Source: Bacteroidales bacterium UBA5219
GTDB lineage: Bacteria > Bacteroidota > Bacteroidia > Bacteroidales > ML635J-15
NCBI GenBank assembly: GCA_002412425.1
Contig: DHVB01000031.1
Location: 16,657 to 80,656 of the forward strand
Length of the DNA stretch: 64,000 nt
Direction of reading: 5' to 3'
A model generated the notes under the pieces. That model saw only the letters and a program-made list of their open reading frames with translations. It did no database searches and was not told where the DNA came from. The translations under genes were made by a program, and so were the position numbers. This document shows positions 17,186-25,532 of this stretch, one piece after another (position 1 is the stretch's first letter; the number at the start of each line of letters is the position of its first letter).

Positions 17186-17932
17186 TTAATTAAATTCATA
17201 AATCAATCCCGCTTTCAAACCAAGATATAAAGGATTGGTTTTAAACACCTTAGACTCTTTTTCACTAACCCAAGGTCTAACATCTTTAGTATAACCTAAA
17301 GCATTAATTCCTTCTAAATCAGAAATAATAAAATTACATCTTAATCCGAAATTAAATTTTAAAGCGTCTTCGATTAAATTAATATTTGTACCAAAACCTA
17401 TAACAGCTCCAAAACCAAAATCTTTAAACGTTTCTTTTACATCTACATTTTCTCTATTAGCAAAATCAGTATAAAAAGGTATATCTTTATAAACTGCTAT
17501 AACATAATTACCATCGAACTTTTTATTATAAGTTGCTTGATTTACAAGTGAAAAAATTCCACCAAATTCAAAATATACAGATTTTCCAAGTTTCAACAAT
17601 AGTGGAAAATCCATGGTATTTAATACAAGCGAAGAATTATAATAAGCTCTCTCATCAACAAATGGAATATTAAAATCACCTCTATATTTTTGTGAAATTT
17701 TATTAATATTCATATTTAACTCTAAACCAACTATATCTGAGAAATAATATCCTGCAATAACACCATAATAATTTCCAAACGAAGCTTCAACATCCATTTC
17801 AGGACCTTCAGCAAAAACTTGATCATTCATAAGCCAAGTACTATTATATGCAAACTGTCCACCTAAATAAAATTGACTATATCCTTTAAAAATAAAACAA
17901 ATAAAAAGGCTTATTAAAACTATTTTTTTCAT
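17186..17932 (-). CDS. outer-membrane beta-barrel protein (porin-like)
   Basis: A signal peptide (MKKIVLISLFICFIFKGYSQ) is followed by alternating aromatic and polar strands typical of an eight- to ten-strand barrel: FYLGGQFAYN, YGVIAGYYFSDIVGLELNMN, FPLLLKLGKSVYFEFGG, FGAVIGFGTNIN and LYLGLKAGLIYEFN at the end, with a terminal aromatic-rich strand. It resembles the PorT/OmpW-like 'outer membrane beta-barrel' group. No ligand can be inferred. It stands alone, 54 bases from birA and 49 from nadA. Confidence 0.75.
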   Translation of the reverse strand: MKKIVLISLFICFIFKGYSQFYLGGQFAYNSTWLMNDQVFAEGPEMDVEASFGNYYGVIAGYYFSDIVGLELNMNINKISQKYRGDFNIPFVDERAYYNSSLVLNTMDFPLLLKLGKSVYFEFGGIFSLVNQATYNKKFDGNYVIAVYKDIPFYTDFANRENVDVKETFKDFGFGAVIGFGTNINLIEDALKFNFGLRCNFIISDLEGINALGYTKDVRPWVSEKESKVFKTNPLYLGLKAGLIYEFN

Positions 17933-17981
17933 TACTTAAATTTTAAAATCATTAACTATAAACTTAAAAACGCAAATATAA

Positions 17982-18971
17982 TTATTTTATATTTAACTTT
18001 TTAGAAATTTCTAACATTTTTATAATTGACTTTTCTGCTTTTTGTCTAAGTTCTTCATCTATTATAATTTCTGGAAGCTCAAATTTCAAACAATTATACA
18101 ATTTTTCCATTGTATTAAGTTTCATAAAATTACAATCATTAAAAGCATTTTTAGAACTTGGAGCAGGAATAAAAATTTTATTTGGACTCACCTTTTGCAT
18201 TTGATGCAAAATTCCTGGTTCTGTTGCTATAATAAATTTTTTAGCACTATCGGTTTGTGTAAATTTTAACAAACTTGATGTACTTCCAATATGTTCGGAA
18301 ATATTAAGTATAGAAGTTTCACATTCGGGATGTGCAATAATCTTAGCATCAGGATTTTCTGACTTTAATTTTAAAATTGCTTCTAAATCAAATTGTTTAT
18401 GAACATGACAAGCTCCATTCCACAAAAGCATATTTCTACCTGTTGCGTTGTTTATATAAGCACCTAAATTTTTATCGGGACCAAAAATAATTTTTTCATC
18501 TTTAGGTAAACTGTCAACAATTTGTTTGGCATTAGAAGAAGTTACTATTATATCTGTTAAAGCCTTTATTGCAGCTGTTGTATTTACGTATGAAATAACT
18601 GTATGTCCAGGATTATCTTTTATAAACTTTTCAAAATCTTTTTCCATACAAGATTCAGCTAAAGAACAACTTGCTTTCAAGTCAGGAATTAAAACTTTTT
18701 TATTTGGTGATAGTATTTTTGCAGTTTCAGCCATAAAGTGAACACCTAAAAATACAATAATATCAGCATTAGTTTCAGCAGCTTGTTGCGACAATTGTAA
18801 ACTATCACCAACATAATCAGATATATCTTGTAAGTCGCCACTAATGTAGTAATGTCCTAAAATTACGGCATTTTTCTCTTTTTTTAATTTTTTAATTTCT
18901 TCAGCAATATCAATACCTTTAAGAATTTCAATTTTTAAAAACCCAAAATTTTCCAAGTCTGATTTATTCAT
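17982..18971 (-). CDS. nadA: quinolinate synthase A
   Basis: NadA condenses iminoaspartate with dihydroxyacetone phosphate to quinolinate for NAD synthesis, using a [4Fe-4S] cluster. Seen are AVILGHYYISGDLQDISDYVGDS near residues 34-57, the first Cys region KASCSLAESCM near 103, then WNGACHVHKQF near 183 and AHPECETS near 216 and the C-terminal PAPSSKNAFNDCNFMKLN near 271-288. The three cluster cysteines are all in place. Length 329 residues is normal. No nadB lies next to it in this window. Confidence 0.95.
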   Translation of the reverse strand: MNKSDLENFGFLKIEILKGIDIAEEIKKLKKEKNAVILGHYYISGDLQDISDYVGDSLQLSQQAAETNADIIVFLGVHFMAETAKILSPNKKVLIPDLKASCSLAESCMEKDFEKFIKDNPGHTVISYVNTTAAIKALTDIIVTSSNAKQIVDSLPKDEKIIFGPDKNLGAYINNATGRNMLLWNGACHVHKQFDLEAILKLKSENPDAKIIAHPECETSILNISEHIGSTSSLLKFTQTDSAKKFIIATEPGILHQMQKVSPNKIFIPAPSSKNAFNDCNFMKLNTMEKLYNCLKFELPEIIIDEELRQKAEKSIIKMLEISKKLNIK

Positions 18972-19549
18972 AATAATATTAATTTTTATTAATTAATTTA
19001 AAATATGATTATTATTATTAGTTGTTAATATTGTTTAAAAATAATTAATATTTATTTTAATTCGCTTGCAAATATCACTTATTAAATTTTATAAACAATG
19101 AAATTTTCAAACTTTCTTTGATTTTCAATATTTTAATTTTTTTATTCACAACTGTTAATAGTTTTTATTAAAAGCATTTTTAAGTATTATTTTTTTAATT
19201 TTCGTGTATAAAATTGTTAATTATTTTGTAAAAATTTGTGCTAAGTATTTTGGAATTTTCAAAATTTTTTATATCTAAGTTTTGTTTGAATTAAAAAAAT
19301 TAATTTATTAAAAGTTATCGACAAAATATTTATTGTTTTATATAAGTTGTTAATATTTTACAAGATTGAAAATCAAGCATTTAAAAATTTTTGGTTTTTT
19401 AATTGTTTATGTAACAGTAAATTAACAGGTTTGTAATATTGTTGATAAAAAAATGTCAGTTGAAAGTTTTTAAAGTTCATAAAGTTTTTAAAGAAGGTAA
19501 ATGTTTGATAGTTAATGGTTTGTTCGTAAACAACAGCCAGCGGTGTAAT
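18972..19549. other. AT-rich intergenic region
   Basis: About 580 bases without a convincing gene between nadA and the caspase gene. It is extremely AT-rich, with recurring GTTAATATTGTTT-like words and near 19466-19495 a run of AAAGTTYRTAAAG units of the dispersed 9-bp family. I see no clear RNA gene, and no DnaA-box cluster that would support an origin. Confidence 0.5.
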
Positions 19550-22500
19550 TTACCAAACTCTAAAATCATTCATTAAATTTTCTTGTCGTGAAGTAGGTTG
19601 TTGTTTACCATTGCTAAGTTCTTTAACACCGTTAAAAATATAATTTCTTAATTCGGAAACGCTTATAATTTTGTCTTTATTGGTGTCGGCTTTTCCTTTT
19701 TGAATACCGTTAATTAAGCAATATGTAAAAATACCGTTTTCAATTTTTTCGATTTCTAAAGCGTAACCACTTCCTGAAGCAGCTGAAATAACAACTGTTC
19801 CTGTTCCTTTTTTCAAATCAGCAAATAATAAACGCATTAATTCAAATGAATTTCTTAATCCTGTTTTTGGCTTATTTTTGTTTTTATTTGTAAACATTGT
19901 TACACCCCTAGTATCATCTTCGCTATTTTTATCGTCTGTAGCAAAATCATCATCTTTATCAACTTCGCCAGAGTGACAAGCATCCATTAATAATAATTTA
20001 TTTCGTGCTGGAATACCGTCTAAAATGCCTTCTATTTCATCATATTTTAAACCATTTTTAGCTGGATCGTCAAAATCTATATCAACAGTTGCAAAATAAA
20101 AATCTAATTCATCATCTAGCAGACCGTGTCCTGCAATGTGTACATAAACATAATCATCTACTTTGCTTTTCATTAATTTATCTTTTAATGCCAACACATT
20201 ATCTCTTGTACATTCTTTATTATGAAGTGAATAAACATTTACATTATTAAAAGATTTACTATTCTCAAAAAGTTTCATAAATCCATCGCCGTCATTTATT
20301 GTATATCTTAAATTGTATTCTGATTGTTCATATTCTGAAACAGCTAAGGAAATTAAATATAAATCTGGTTTTTCTTTATTGGCTTTATCATAAAAAATCT
20401 TTACTTCTTGTTTTAAAGATTCTACACCTTTAGAATTTAGGCATGAAATATAAATATAATTATCACCATCTGATAAAGGAATTTCTACTTCTTTAATTAT
20501 AGATTTTGAATTTTCTTCTAATAAAGATAATCCTTTTGTACCATAAATAGGCACATCGTTTACATATATATTTAGTCTATCTAAAACATAATTATGGTCT
20601 AGCATTTCTAAATTTAATTTACAAGTTTTTTGAGTTGTTTTTAAGCTAATATTAGCAGCATTAGCAATTTTTATTTCTGGTAAATCAATTTTGCCGTCCA
20701 ACATTTTTTCGGTAAAACCAAGTTTTGCTAAACGTTTTTGATATGCTTTATGATAAACATCAATAATATCTTCATCAAAATATCCAAAAGATTCTAAAAT
20801 ATAATCTGGGCGATTAAATTTAAGGTCAAATTGTTCGGCAGGAAAAACTTTTCCATTAAAATTAAATCCCATTCCTGTTAGTGCATCGCCAGTTGCCATG
20901 TAGTAATTATCGGGAGTAATAAAAATTAATTTACCCATATCCACAACATAAATACTTAGCAAAATTTCTCCTGTTGATAAGTCCCATACATTCATAGAAG
21001 CATCTTCAGCAGCACTAATTAAATAATCTTTGCCTTTTAATATTTGAAAATCATTTATAGGTCCTCTATGTCCTTTAAAAGTTATTTCTTTTCCATTATG
21101 TTTTCTTATAATTTCATATCCATTACAAGTGTAAACATCGCCATTGCTATAATCTTTTTTAACAATATAATTATCTGCTGATTTTTCTTTTATAATTTCT
21201 GTAATTAAGAGATTATTAGGATTTTCTTTATTTAATAAATTACTAGTATTATTACTTTCTTGTTGCTTATATCCAGTAATATTCATATTAAATTTAACTC
21301 CACGATCTTGCTCTTCACCTAAACCGATAAAATCTTTATTATCAGTAAAAATTATTTGATGAAAAATATGTTTATTATCTTTTGAGCCTAAACCCAAATT
21401 TGTTCTTTTTGATTTTCTTTGTTCTTTAGGCAAATTTATTTTTAAACCAGATATTGATGATACTTTCAAAACAGGATTTGATAAACCCCATTTTCCGCCA
21501 GAATAGGCAATGTTTTTACCATCTGGGCTAATTGCAACTGAATATACATTTTCATCAAACCAATTTTTGCGTGTTTTATCATCGCTACTTGCTCTTTGCT
21601 GTATTCCTTTAATATTGAAAGTTTGTTTTGCTTTTGTTGATTTAGGGTGTAAAATAAAATATTGTAAAACTTTTTTATTTTCAAAATCCACTATTGCTGC
21701 TCTATTATCGCCTCCTGCAGTGCCTATAATATTTGAATTTGGTGAAAAACAAATATCGTTTATTTTTCCATTATGTGCATTAATTCCTTCGCAACTAACT
21801 TTATCTTCTTCAAATTTTAGTAAATAAACAAAACCAAGCTCGTCTCCAAAAGCAATTAAATTATCATTACTAAAACTTTCTAAACTTGAAATATTAAAGC
21901 TACGTGGAATTATACGTTTTTCCAAATCATAACTTGGAGTTTGCCAAACTGATATTGACCTATCTGCTGAAGCTACTGCTACATATTTATTATTGGGTGA
22001 AAAAGCAATATGGTTAATTCTTGCAAAGTGAGATTTAGTAAATTTTTTAACTTTTAATTTATTATTACAAAAATACAAACCGCCTTTTTCGTCTCCAGCA
22101 ACAATAATATTTTCATCGTTAGATGTTATTGCATAAGTAAAATCAGTATATGCATCACGATTATATAGTTTAGACATGCCTTTTCTAACCACAGAGCCTT
22201 TCATTTTTAATTTATCAGTTCTAGTTTTCATAGAATACTGCTCAAAAGAAATATTAAGTTCTAATTTCAAGGTCAACATATCGAAGTGGTAAACTAATGA
22301 TTGACCATAAATATATAAATCTCTTTCGTTTTTAAAGTTTAAAGCAACTAAATCATCTTGAGCTTGAATTTTTGTTGAATAAAATACTTTCCCTGATATT
22401 AAATCGTTGATTACTAATTCGTTATTAGAATCAATACTTGCTACATATCTAGATGTTGGGTCCCATTCAACAAATAAAACACTGCCTGTATGTCCTGTTT

Positions 22501-22582
22501 GAACAACAGGAATAATTGTTTGAGAGCTTAAATAAAAAGTATTAAGCAATAATAGCAAAAATATGTAAATTGACTTTTTCAT
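19550..22582 (-). CDS. exported WD40-repeat / caspase-family (C14) protein
   Basis: A 1010-residue protein with a signal peptide (MKKSIYIFLLLLLNTFYLSSQ). Residues ~25-640 contain WD40-type propeller repeats: TGHTGSVLFVEWDPTSRYVAS, INHIAFSPNNKYVAVASADRSISVW, INDICFSPNSNIIGTAGGDN, SAAEDASMNVWDLSTG. A C-terminal caspase-like domain follows, with catalytic His in HIAGHG near residue 815 and Cys in LMDACHSGEVD near 866. An EF-hand-like loop (ADTNKDKIISVSELRNYI) lies near 965-982. Bacterial metacaspase-like proteins with sensor repeats are known; the substrate here is not. The upstream barrel gene ends 8 bases before this start, so they likely form an operon. No C-terminal secretion (type IX) domain is apparent. 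Confidence 0.88.
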   Translation of the reverse strand: MKKSIYIFLLLLLNTFYLSSQTIIPVVQTGHTGSVLFVEWDPTSRYVASIDSNNELVINDLISGKVFYSTKIQAQDDLVALNFKNERDLYIYGQSLVYHFDMLTLKLELNISFEQYSMKTRTDKLKMKGSVVRKGMSKLYNRDAYTDFTYAITSNDENIIVAGDEKGGLYFCNNKLKVKKFTKSHFARINHIAFSPNNKYVAVASADRSISVWQTPSYDLEKRIIPRSFNISSLESFSNDNLIAFGDELGFVYLLKFEEDKVSCEGINAHNGKINDICFSPNSNIIGTAGGDNRAAIVDFENKKVLQYFILHPKSTKAKQTFNIKGIQQRASSDDKTRKNWFDENVYSVAISPDGKNIAYSGGKWGLSNPVLKVSSISGLKINLPKEQRKSKRTNLGLGSKDNKHIFHQIIFTDNKDFIGLGEEQDRGVKFNMNITGYKQQESNNTSNLLNKENPNNLLITEIIKEKSADNYIVKKDYSNGDVYTCNGYEIIRKHNGKEITFKGHRGPINDFQILKGKDYLISAAEDASMNVWDLSTGEILLSIYVVDMGKLIFITPDNYYMATGDALTGMGFNFNGKVFPAEQFDLKFNRPDYILESFGYFDEDIIDVYHKAYQKRLAKLGFTEKMLDGKIDLPEIKIANAANISLKTTQKTCKLNLEMLDHNYVLDRLNIYVNDVPIYGTKGLSLLEENSKSIIKEVEIPLSDGDNYIYISCLNSKGVESLKQEVKIFYDKANKEKPDLYLISLAVSEYEQSEYNLRYTINDGDGFMKLFENSKSFNNVNVYSLHNKECTRDNVLALKDKLMKSKVDDYVYVHIAGHGLLDDELDFYFATVDIDFDDPAKNGLKYDEIEGILDGIPARNKLLLMDACHSGEVDKDDDFATDDKNSEDDTRGVTMFTNKNKNKPKTGLRNSFELMRLLFADLKKGTGTVVISAASGSGYALEIEKIENGIFTYCLINGIQKGKADTNKDKIISVSELRNYIFNGVKELSNGKQQPTSRQENLMNDFRVW

Positions 22583-22590
22583 ATCGTTTA

Positions 22591-23352
22591 TTATTTTTTA
22601 TAATATTGTAAAATTTTTGACTCATCTTCTCTTTTAAAAGGAACTAAATAACTTAAACCAAAACCAGCATAGCCTCTTAACTCAGGTGTTTTTGAGTATG
22701 ATGTTAATGGTGAAAAACTCACAAATAAATGAGTTACTAAAAATTTAGTTGGGTAAATATCAAATCCAAATTTTGGGCATATTTGAAAACCAATATTACT
22801 TAGACTTGAAAACATACTGTTTTGTGGAAAAATGATTTTATCATTAGTTTTGTTATCTAAACTTGGATATGTTAAAAATTGCGAACCATTATGGTCATTT
22901 ACAATAATTGTGTTGCTAACAGTATATTTAAAATCTGCACCAATACTTAAAGCTAAATGAAATTTAAAAACATAAAAATGTAATTTATACATTGCACCTA
23001 CAAATGGATTTATCATTAAAGACGATAATTTTAAACTATCGCTATTATTACCAAAAACTGGAATATCTGGATCAATATTCAAATTATAATTAGCCATTGA
23101 AATTTCTAATCCAGGCGTTAATGTTAGTCTATGTCGTTTATATCCAAAATCAAAAGGGAAACCAAAACTTATGTTATGTCCAATGGCGTTGCGTGGTGTT
23201 GCTAAATATGAACTATCTTCATAATTTATTTCAAAATTATCAGCATAACTTAAATAACCATAAGCATAAGAAACATGATAGCCTCTAATTGCTTGTTGTG
23301 AAAAACAAAGGCTTGTAATTAAAATGAAAAACAAAAAAAATATTTTTTTCAT
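22591..23352 (-). CDS. outer-membrane beta-barrel protein, partner of caspase gene
   Basis: The 253-residue product has a signal peptide (MKKIFFLFFILITSLCFSQQ) and barrel-like strands: YHVSYAYGYLSYADNFEI, HNISFGFPFDFGYKRHRLTLTPGLEISMANYNL, NPFVGAMYKLHFYVFKFHLALSIGADFKY, IGFQICPKFGFDIYP, HLFVSFSPL and GYAGFGLSYLVPF. No specific family is recognised. It is the first gene of a two-gene unit with the WD40-caspase gene. A TACTTTTG box on the minus strand (23407-23414) is a candidate -7 element. The pairing suggests that the caspase protein acts in the periplasm or at the outer membrane, which is inference. Confidence 0.7.
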   Translation of the reverse strand: MKKIFFLFFILITSLCFSQQAIRGYHVSYAYGYLSYADNFEINYEDSSYLATPRNAIGHNISFGFPFDFGYKRHRLTLTPGLEISMANYNLNIDPDIPVFGNNSDSLKLSSLMINPFVGAMYKLHFYVFKFHLALSIGADFKYTVSNTIIVNDHNGSQFLTYPSLDNKTNDKIIFPQNSMFSSLSNIGFQICPKFGFDIYPTKFLVTHLFVSFSPLTSYSKTPELRGYAGFGLSYLVPFKREDESKILQYYKK

Positions 23353-23715
23353 ATGCTAAATTTTAATTTAAACATCTAAAACTAATAAAATTAAGATTTT
23401 AAACAACAAAAGTATAATATTTATTTGATATTAAAGTAAATTTTGAAGCAAAATAAGAAAAAAATATTTTCCCTGCTCTCTCAGACTTTCCTGCTTAATC
23501 CAGCTTATGCAAATTTTCCCCGCACAACCCCGAGCGAGCATCTGGGTGTTGGAAGCGAGCTCAGCGAAGCTAAATCCGATCAAATAGGTAAAATTGTATT
23601 AAATAATTTTAAAACAACTTATTATTCATATCTTGTTTGTCAGTTTAAAACTGTTTTTGGGGATATAAAACGTAATTAAATTATTTTTAATTTTATTCCT
23701 CAAAAATACAAAAGA
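23353..23715. other. intergenic region with GC-rich repeat element
   Basis: This 363-base gap between a leftward barrel gene and the leftward AbiEii gene has a GC-rich island near 23518-23580 (ACCCCGAGCGAGCATCTGGG then TGTTGGAAGCGAGCTCAGCG). The same words occur near 56500 and at 58330-58420. A possible 78-codon frame through it (23443-23679) has repeat-derived, unlikely composition and I do not count it as a gene. Confidence 0.6.
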
Positions 23716-24471
23716 TTATTGTATATCTAAGTTTTTCAAATGTCTCATTACTTCTCGCTCCACTTGTTCAAAATCTGGCAAGTCTTTAATTTGGTCTTTC
23801 ATTGATTTTTGCCATCTGGCTTTATATTGTGGCAAGCGTAGTTTCAATTTATTTGAAAAATCAAAAGGGTTAATATTTTTATTTTTACATTTTGCAATAA
23901 ATTCATTTTTACAAAAATTAAGGTCTAACTTTTGAATTTCTAACAAATACCATATGTCGAAAAAATCTCTTGCTTGCATTCTTTGCATTACAGAGCGCAA
24001 TTTTTCCACAAGGATTTCTTCAAGTGAGTAACAAAGCAATTTATGTTTTCCCTGATCAGAATAAGGAATAATAACTTCTTTAAACTCAGGAGCAAATAAT
24101 AGTTTTTTATTTTTAGAAATATCAACTTTTACTTGTTTATTTGCTCCGATACCACCTAATGGTCCAACATATTTGATGTAAAAATTTATTTCTCTAAGAT
24201 CATTATAATCAGCAAATTCTAATGGAATATTTGTTTCCTCTTTGATATAATCAAACACTTCTTTAAAATATTGAAATATTTGTTGATTAGAAATACTATT
24301 GTCAAGAAGTGTAAAATCAAGATCTTCTGAAAATCTGTAATTTTCAAAATAAACTTTTTTTAATACAGTTCCTCCTTTAAAAACTATTAATTTTGAAAGA
24401 ACTTTGTGCGTGGCAATACCTTGCAAAATCCAAGATAAGACATAATCTTTCTCTATTTGTTGGTCACGCAC
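23716..24471 (-). CDS. abiEii: AbiEii-type nucleotidyltransferase toxin, possibly disrupted
   Basis: This is the toxin of a type IV toxin-antitoxin/abortive infection pair, a nucleotidyltransferase expected to modify RNA. KDYVLSWIL and the core VFKGGTVLKKVYFENYRFSEDLDFTLLD (residues 29-56) contain the GG..K and DxD motifs; KVDISKN and LEEILVEKLRSVMQRMQARDFFDIW follow. The natural start appears to be the ATG at 24516, which overlaps the antitoxin stop as ATGA, but codon 8 of that frame is TAA (24493-24495): MIKPGEI-stop-KIARKVGVRDQQ. Only a GTG at 24471 could restart translation, losing 15 residues before the catalytic core. It may be weakly made or inactive. Confidence 0.8.
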   Translation of the reverse strand: MRDQQIEKDYVLSWILQGIATHKVLSKLIVFKGGTVLKKVYFENYRFSEDLDFTLLDNSISNQQIFQYFKEVFDYIKEETNIPLEFADYNDLREINFYIKYVGPLGGIGANKQVKVDISKNKKLLFAPEFKEVIIPYSDQGKHKLLCYSLEEILVEKLRSVMQRMQARDFFDIWYLLEIQKLDLNFCKNEFIAKCKNKNINPFDFSNKLKLRLPQYKARWQKSMKDQIKDLPDFEQVEREVMRHLKNLDIQ

Positions 24472-24512
24472 ACCTACTTTTCGTGCAATCTTTTATATTT
24501 CTCCTGGTTTTA

Positions 24513-25334
24513 TCATGTGTATATTACTGTTTTTATAGTTTCTGTTTCAATATTTTGCTGAATACTCCATTTTGTTGTTATTTTTCCTGATTTTGGTAGT
24601 TCTGTATCTAAAATTATAATGGAATCTGTTCTTAGTTTTTGCAAGTCGTCAATTATGGCAGTTTTTATTTCTAATATCTCCAATAAAAAGCCTAATCGTT
24701 TTATAATGGCTTGTGAATTAAATTTAATAACATAATCTAGCAAGATATCATAATTAATTTTTTCTCGTACAATATAAATTGCCCTTGCTATTTCTACAAT
24801 ACCACCAGCATAATCAGGCTTAAATAAACAATCAACAAATGTTTTTTCTAAGTCAGAACAAATCACTTTATTATAGTTGTCTATCCATATTTTTTTTGCA
24901 CCAAAAAAATGTTGTTTATTATGATAAATAAATTGAAAATCTACACCTTTAATATTTAAAGTTGAGGGTTTTACTTGTTCTGAAACAACAATTTGTACTT
25001 TCAATGAAGGCTGAACAATTAAATTATGTATTTGTAAAGCGGAATAATACCCAATATAATAATTTGCTCCATTTACTAAATACTCCGCAAGAAGGTGCCA
25101 ATCAGGCATAAAATTCTCAGGGTTTTCCTCATACGGAATAATGTAATATATACCTCGTTTTATTCTCATTAACAATCCTCTGCGTGTCATATCTCTGAGC
25201 AACTCTCTCAAACTACTGTCTTTGGATTTTGGTAAAGCTTTTTTTGCTTGTTCATAATCAAAACATTTTATGTCCTGCTCATTAAAATATGTGAGGATTG
25301 CATTAGATTGTTTTGATATTGACTTATTGTTCAT
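24513..25334 (-). CDS. abiEi: AbiEi-type antitoxin / transcriptional regulator
   Basis: The partner of AbiEii. An N-terminal winged-helix domain is seen in ILTYFNEQDIKCFDYEQAKK and LRELLRDMTRRGLLMRIKRGIYYIIP (residues ~12-67). It is followed by the AbiEi C-terminal domain: WHLLAEYLVNGANYYIGYYSALQIHNL, VQIVVSEQ, FQFIYH and KVICSDLEKTFVDCLFKPDYAGGI. The length of 273 residues is typical. AbiEi both represses its own operon and counteracts the toxin. The gene is intact and overlaps the toxin start by four bases. Confidence 0.9.
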   Translation of the reverse strand: MNNKSISKQSNAILTYFNEQDIKCFDYEQAKKALPKSKDSSLRELLRDMTRRGLLMRIKRGIYYIIPYEENPENFMPDWHLLAEYLVNGANYYIGYYSALQIHNLIVQPSLKVQIVVSEQVKPSTLNIKGVDFQFIYHNKQHFFGAKKIWIDNYNKVICSDLEKTFVDCLFKPDYAGGIVEIARAIYIVREKINYDILLDYVIKFNSQAIIKRLGFLLEILEIKTAIIDDLQKLRTDSIIILDTELPKSGKITTKWSIQQNIETETIKTVIYT

Positions 25335-25478
25335 AGTCTATTTGTCAGCTTAAAACTGCCTACAAAGATATAAAACATAATTAAATAATAAAATTATTTT
25401 TTATTTATTTCTCAAAAATACAAAAAAATCCACATTACACATTTATAAAAACCATTAAAAAACAAATCATTTTTAAGA

Positions 25479-25510
25479 TTTGCATATTTTGGTCTAGAAA
25501 TATATATTTG
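25479..25510 (+). promoter_or_regulatory. ileS promoter, Bacteroidota type
   Basis: TTTG (25479-25482), 20 bases, then TATATTTG (25503-25510) is a full match to the Bacteroidota -33/-7 consensus TTTG-N19-21-TAnnTTTG. The ileS ATG lies 22 bases downstream. Confidence 0.75.
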
Positions 25511-25532
25511 CAACTTTAAAGTTTATAGATAG

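Noticed and set aside
18972..19549. Replication origin in the AT-rich gap
   Set aside because: No cluster of DnaA-box-like words and no neighbouring dnaA/dnaN or similar genes; only low complexity is seen.
23443..23679. A 78-codon frame in the gap after the barrel gene
   Set aside because: It runs through the GC-rich repeat element and its product has no coherent composition or domain.
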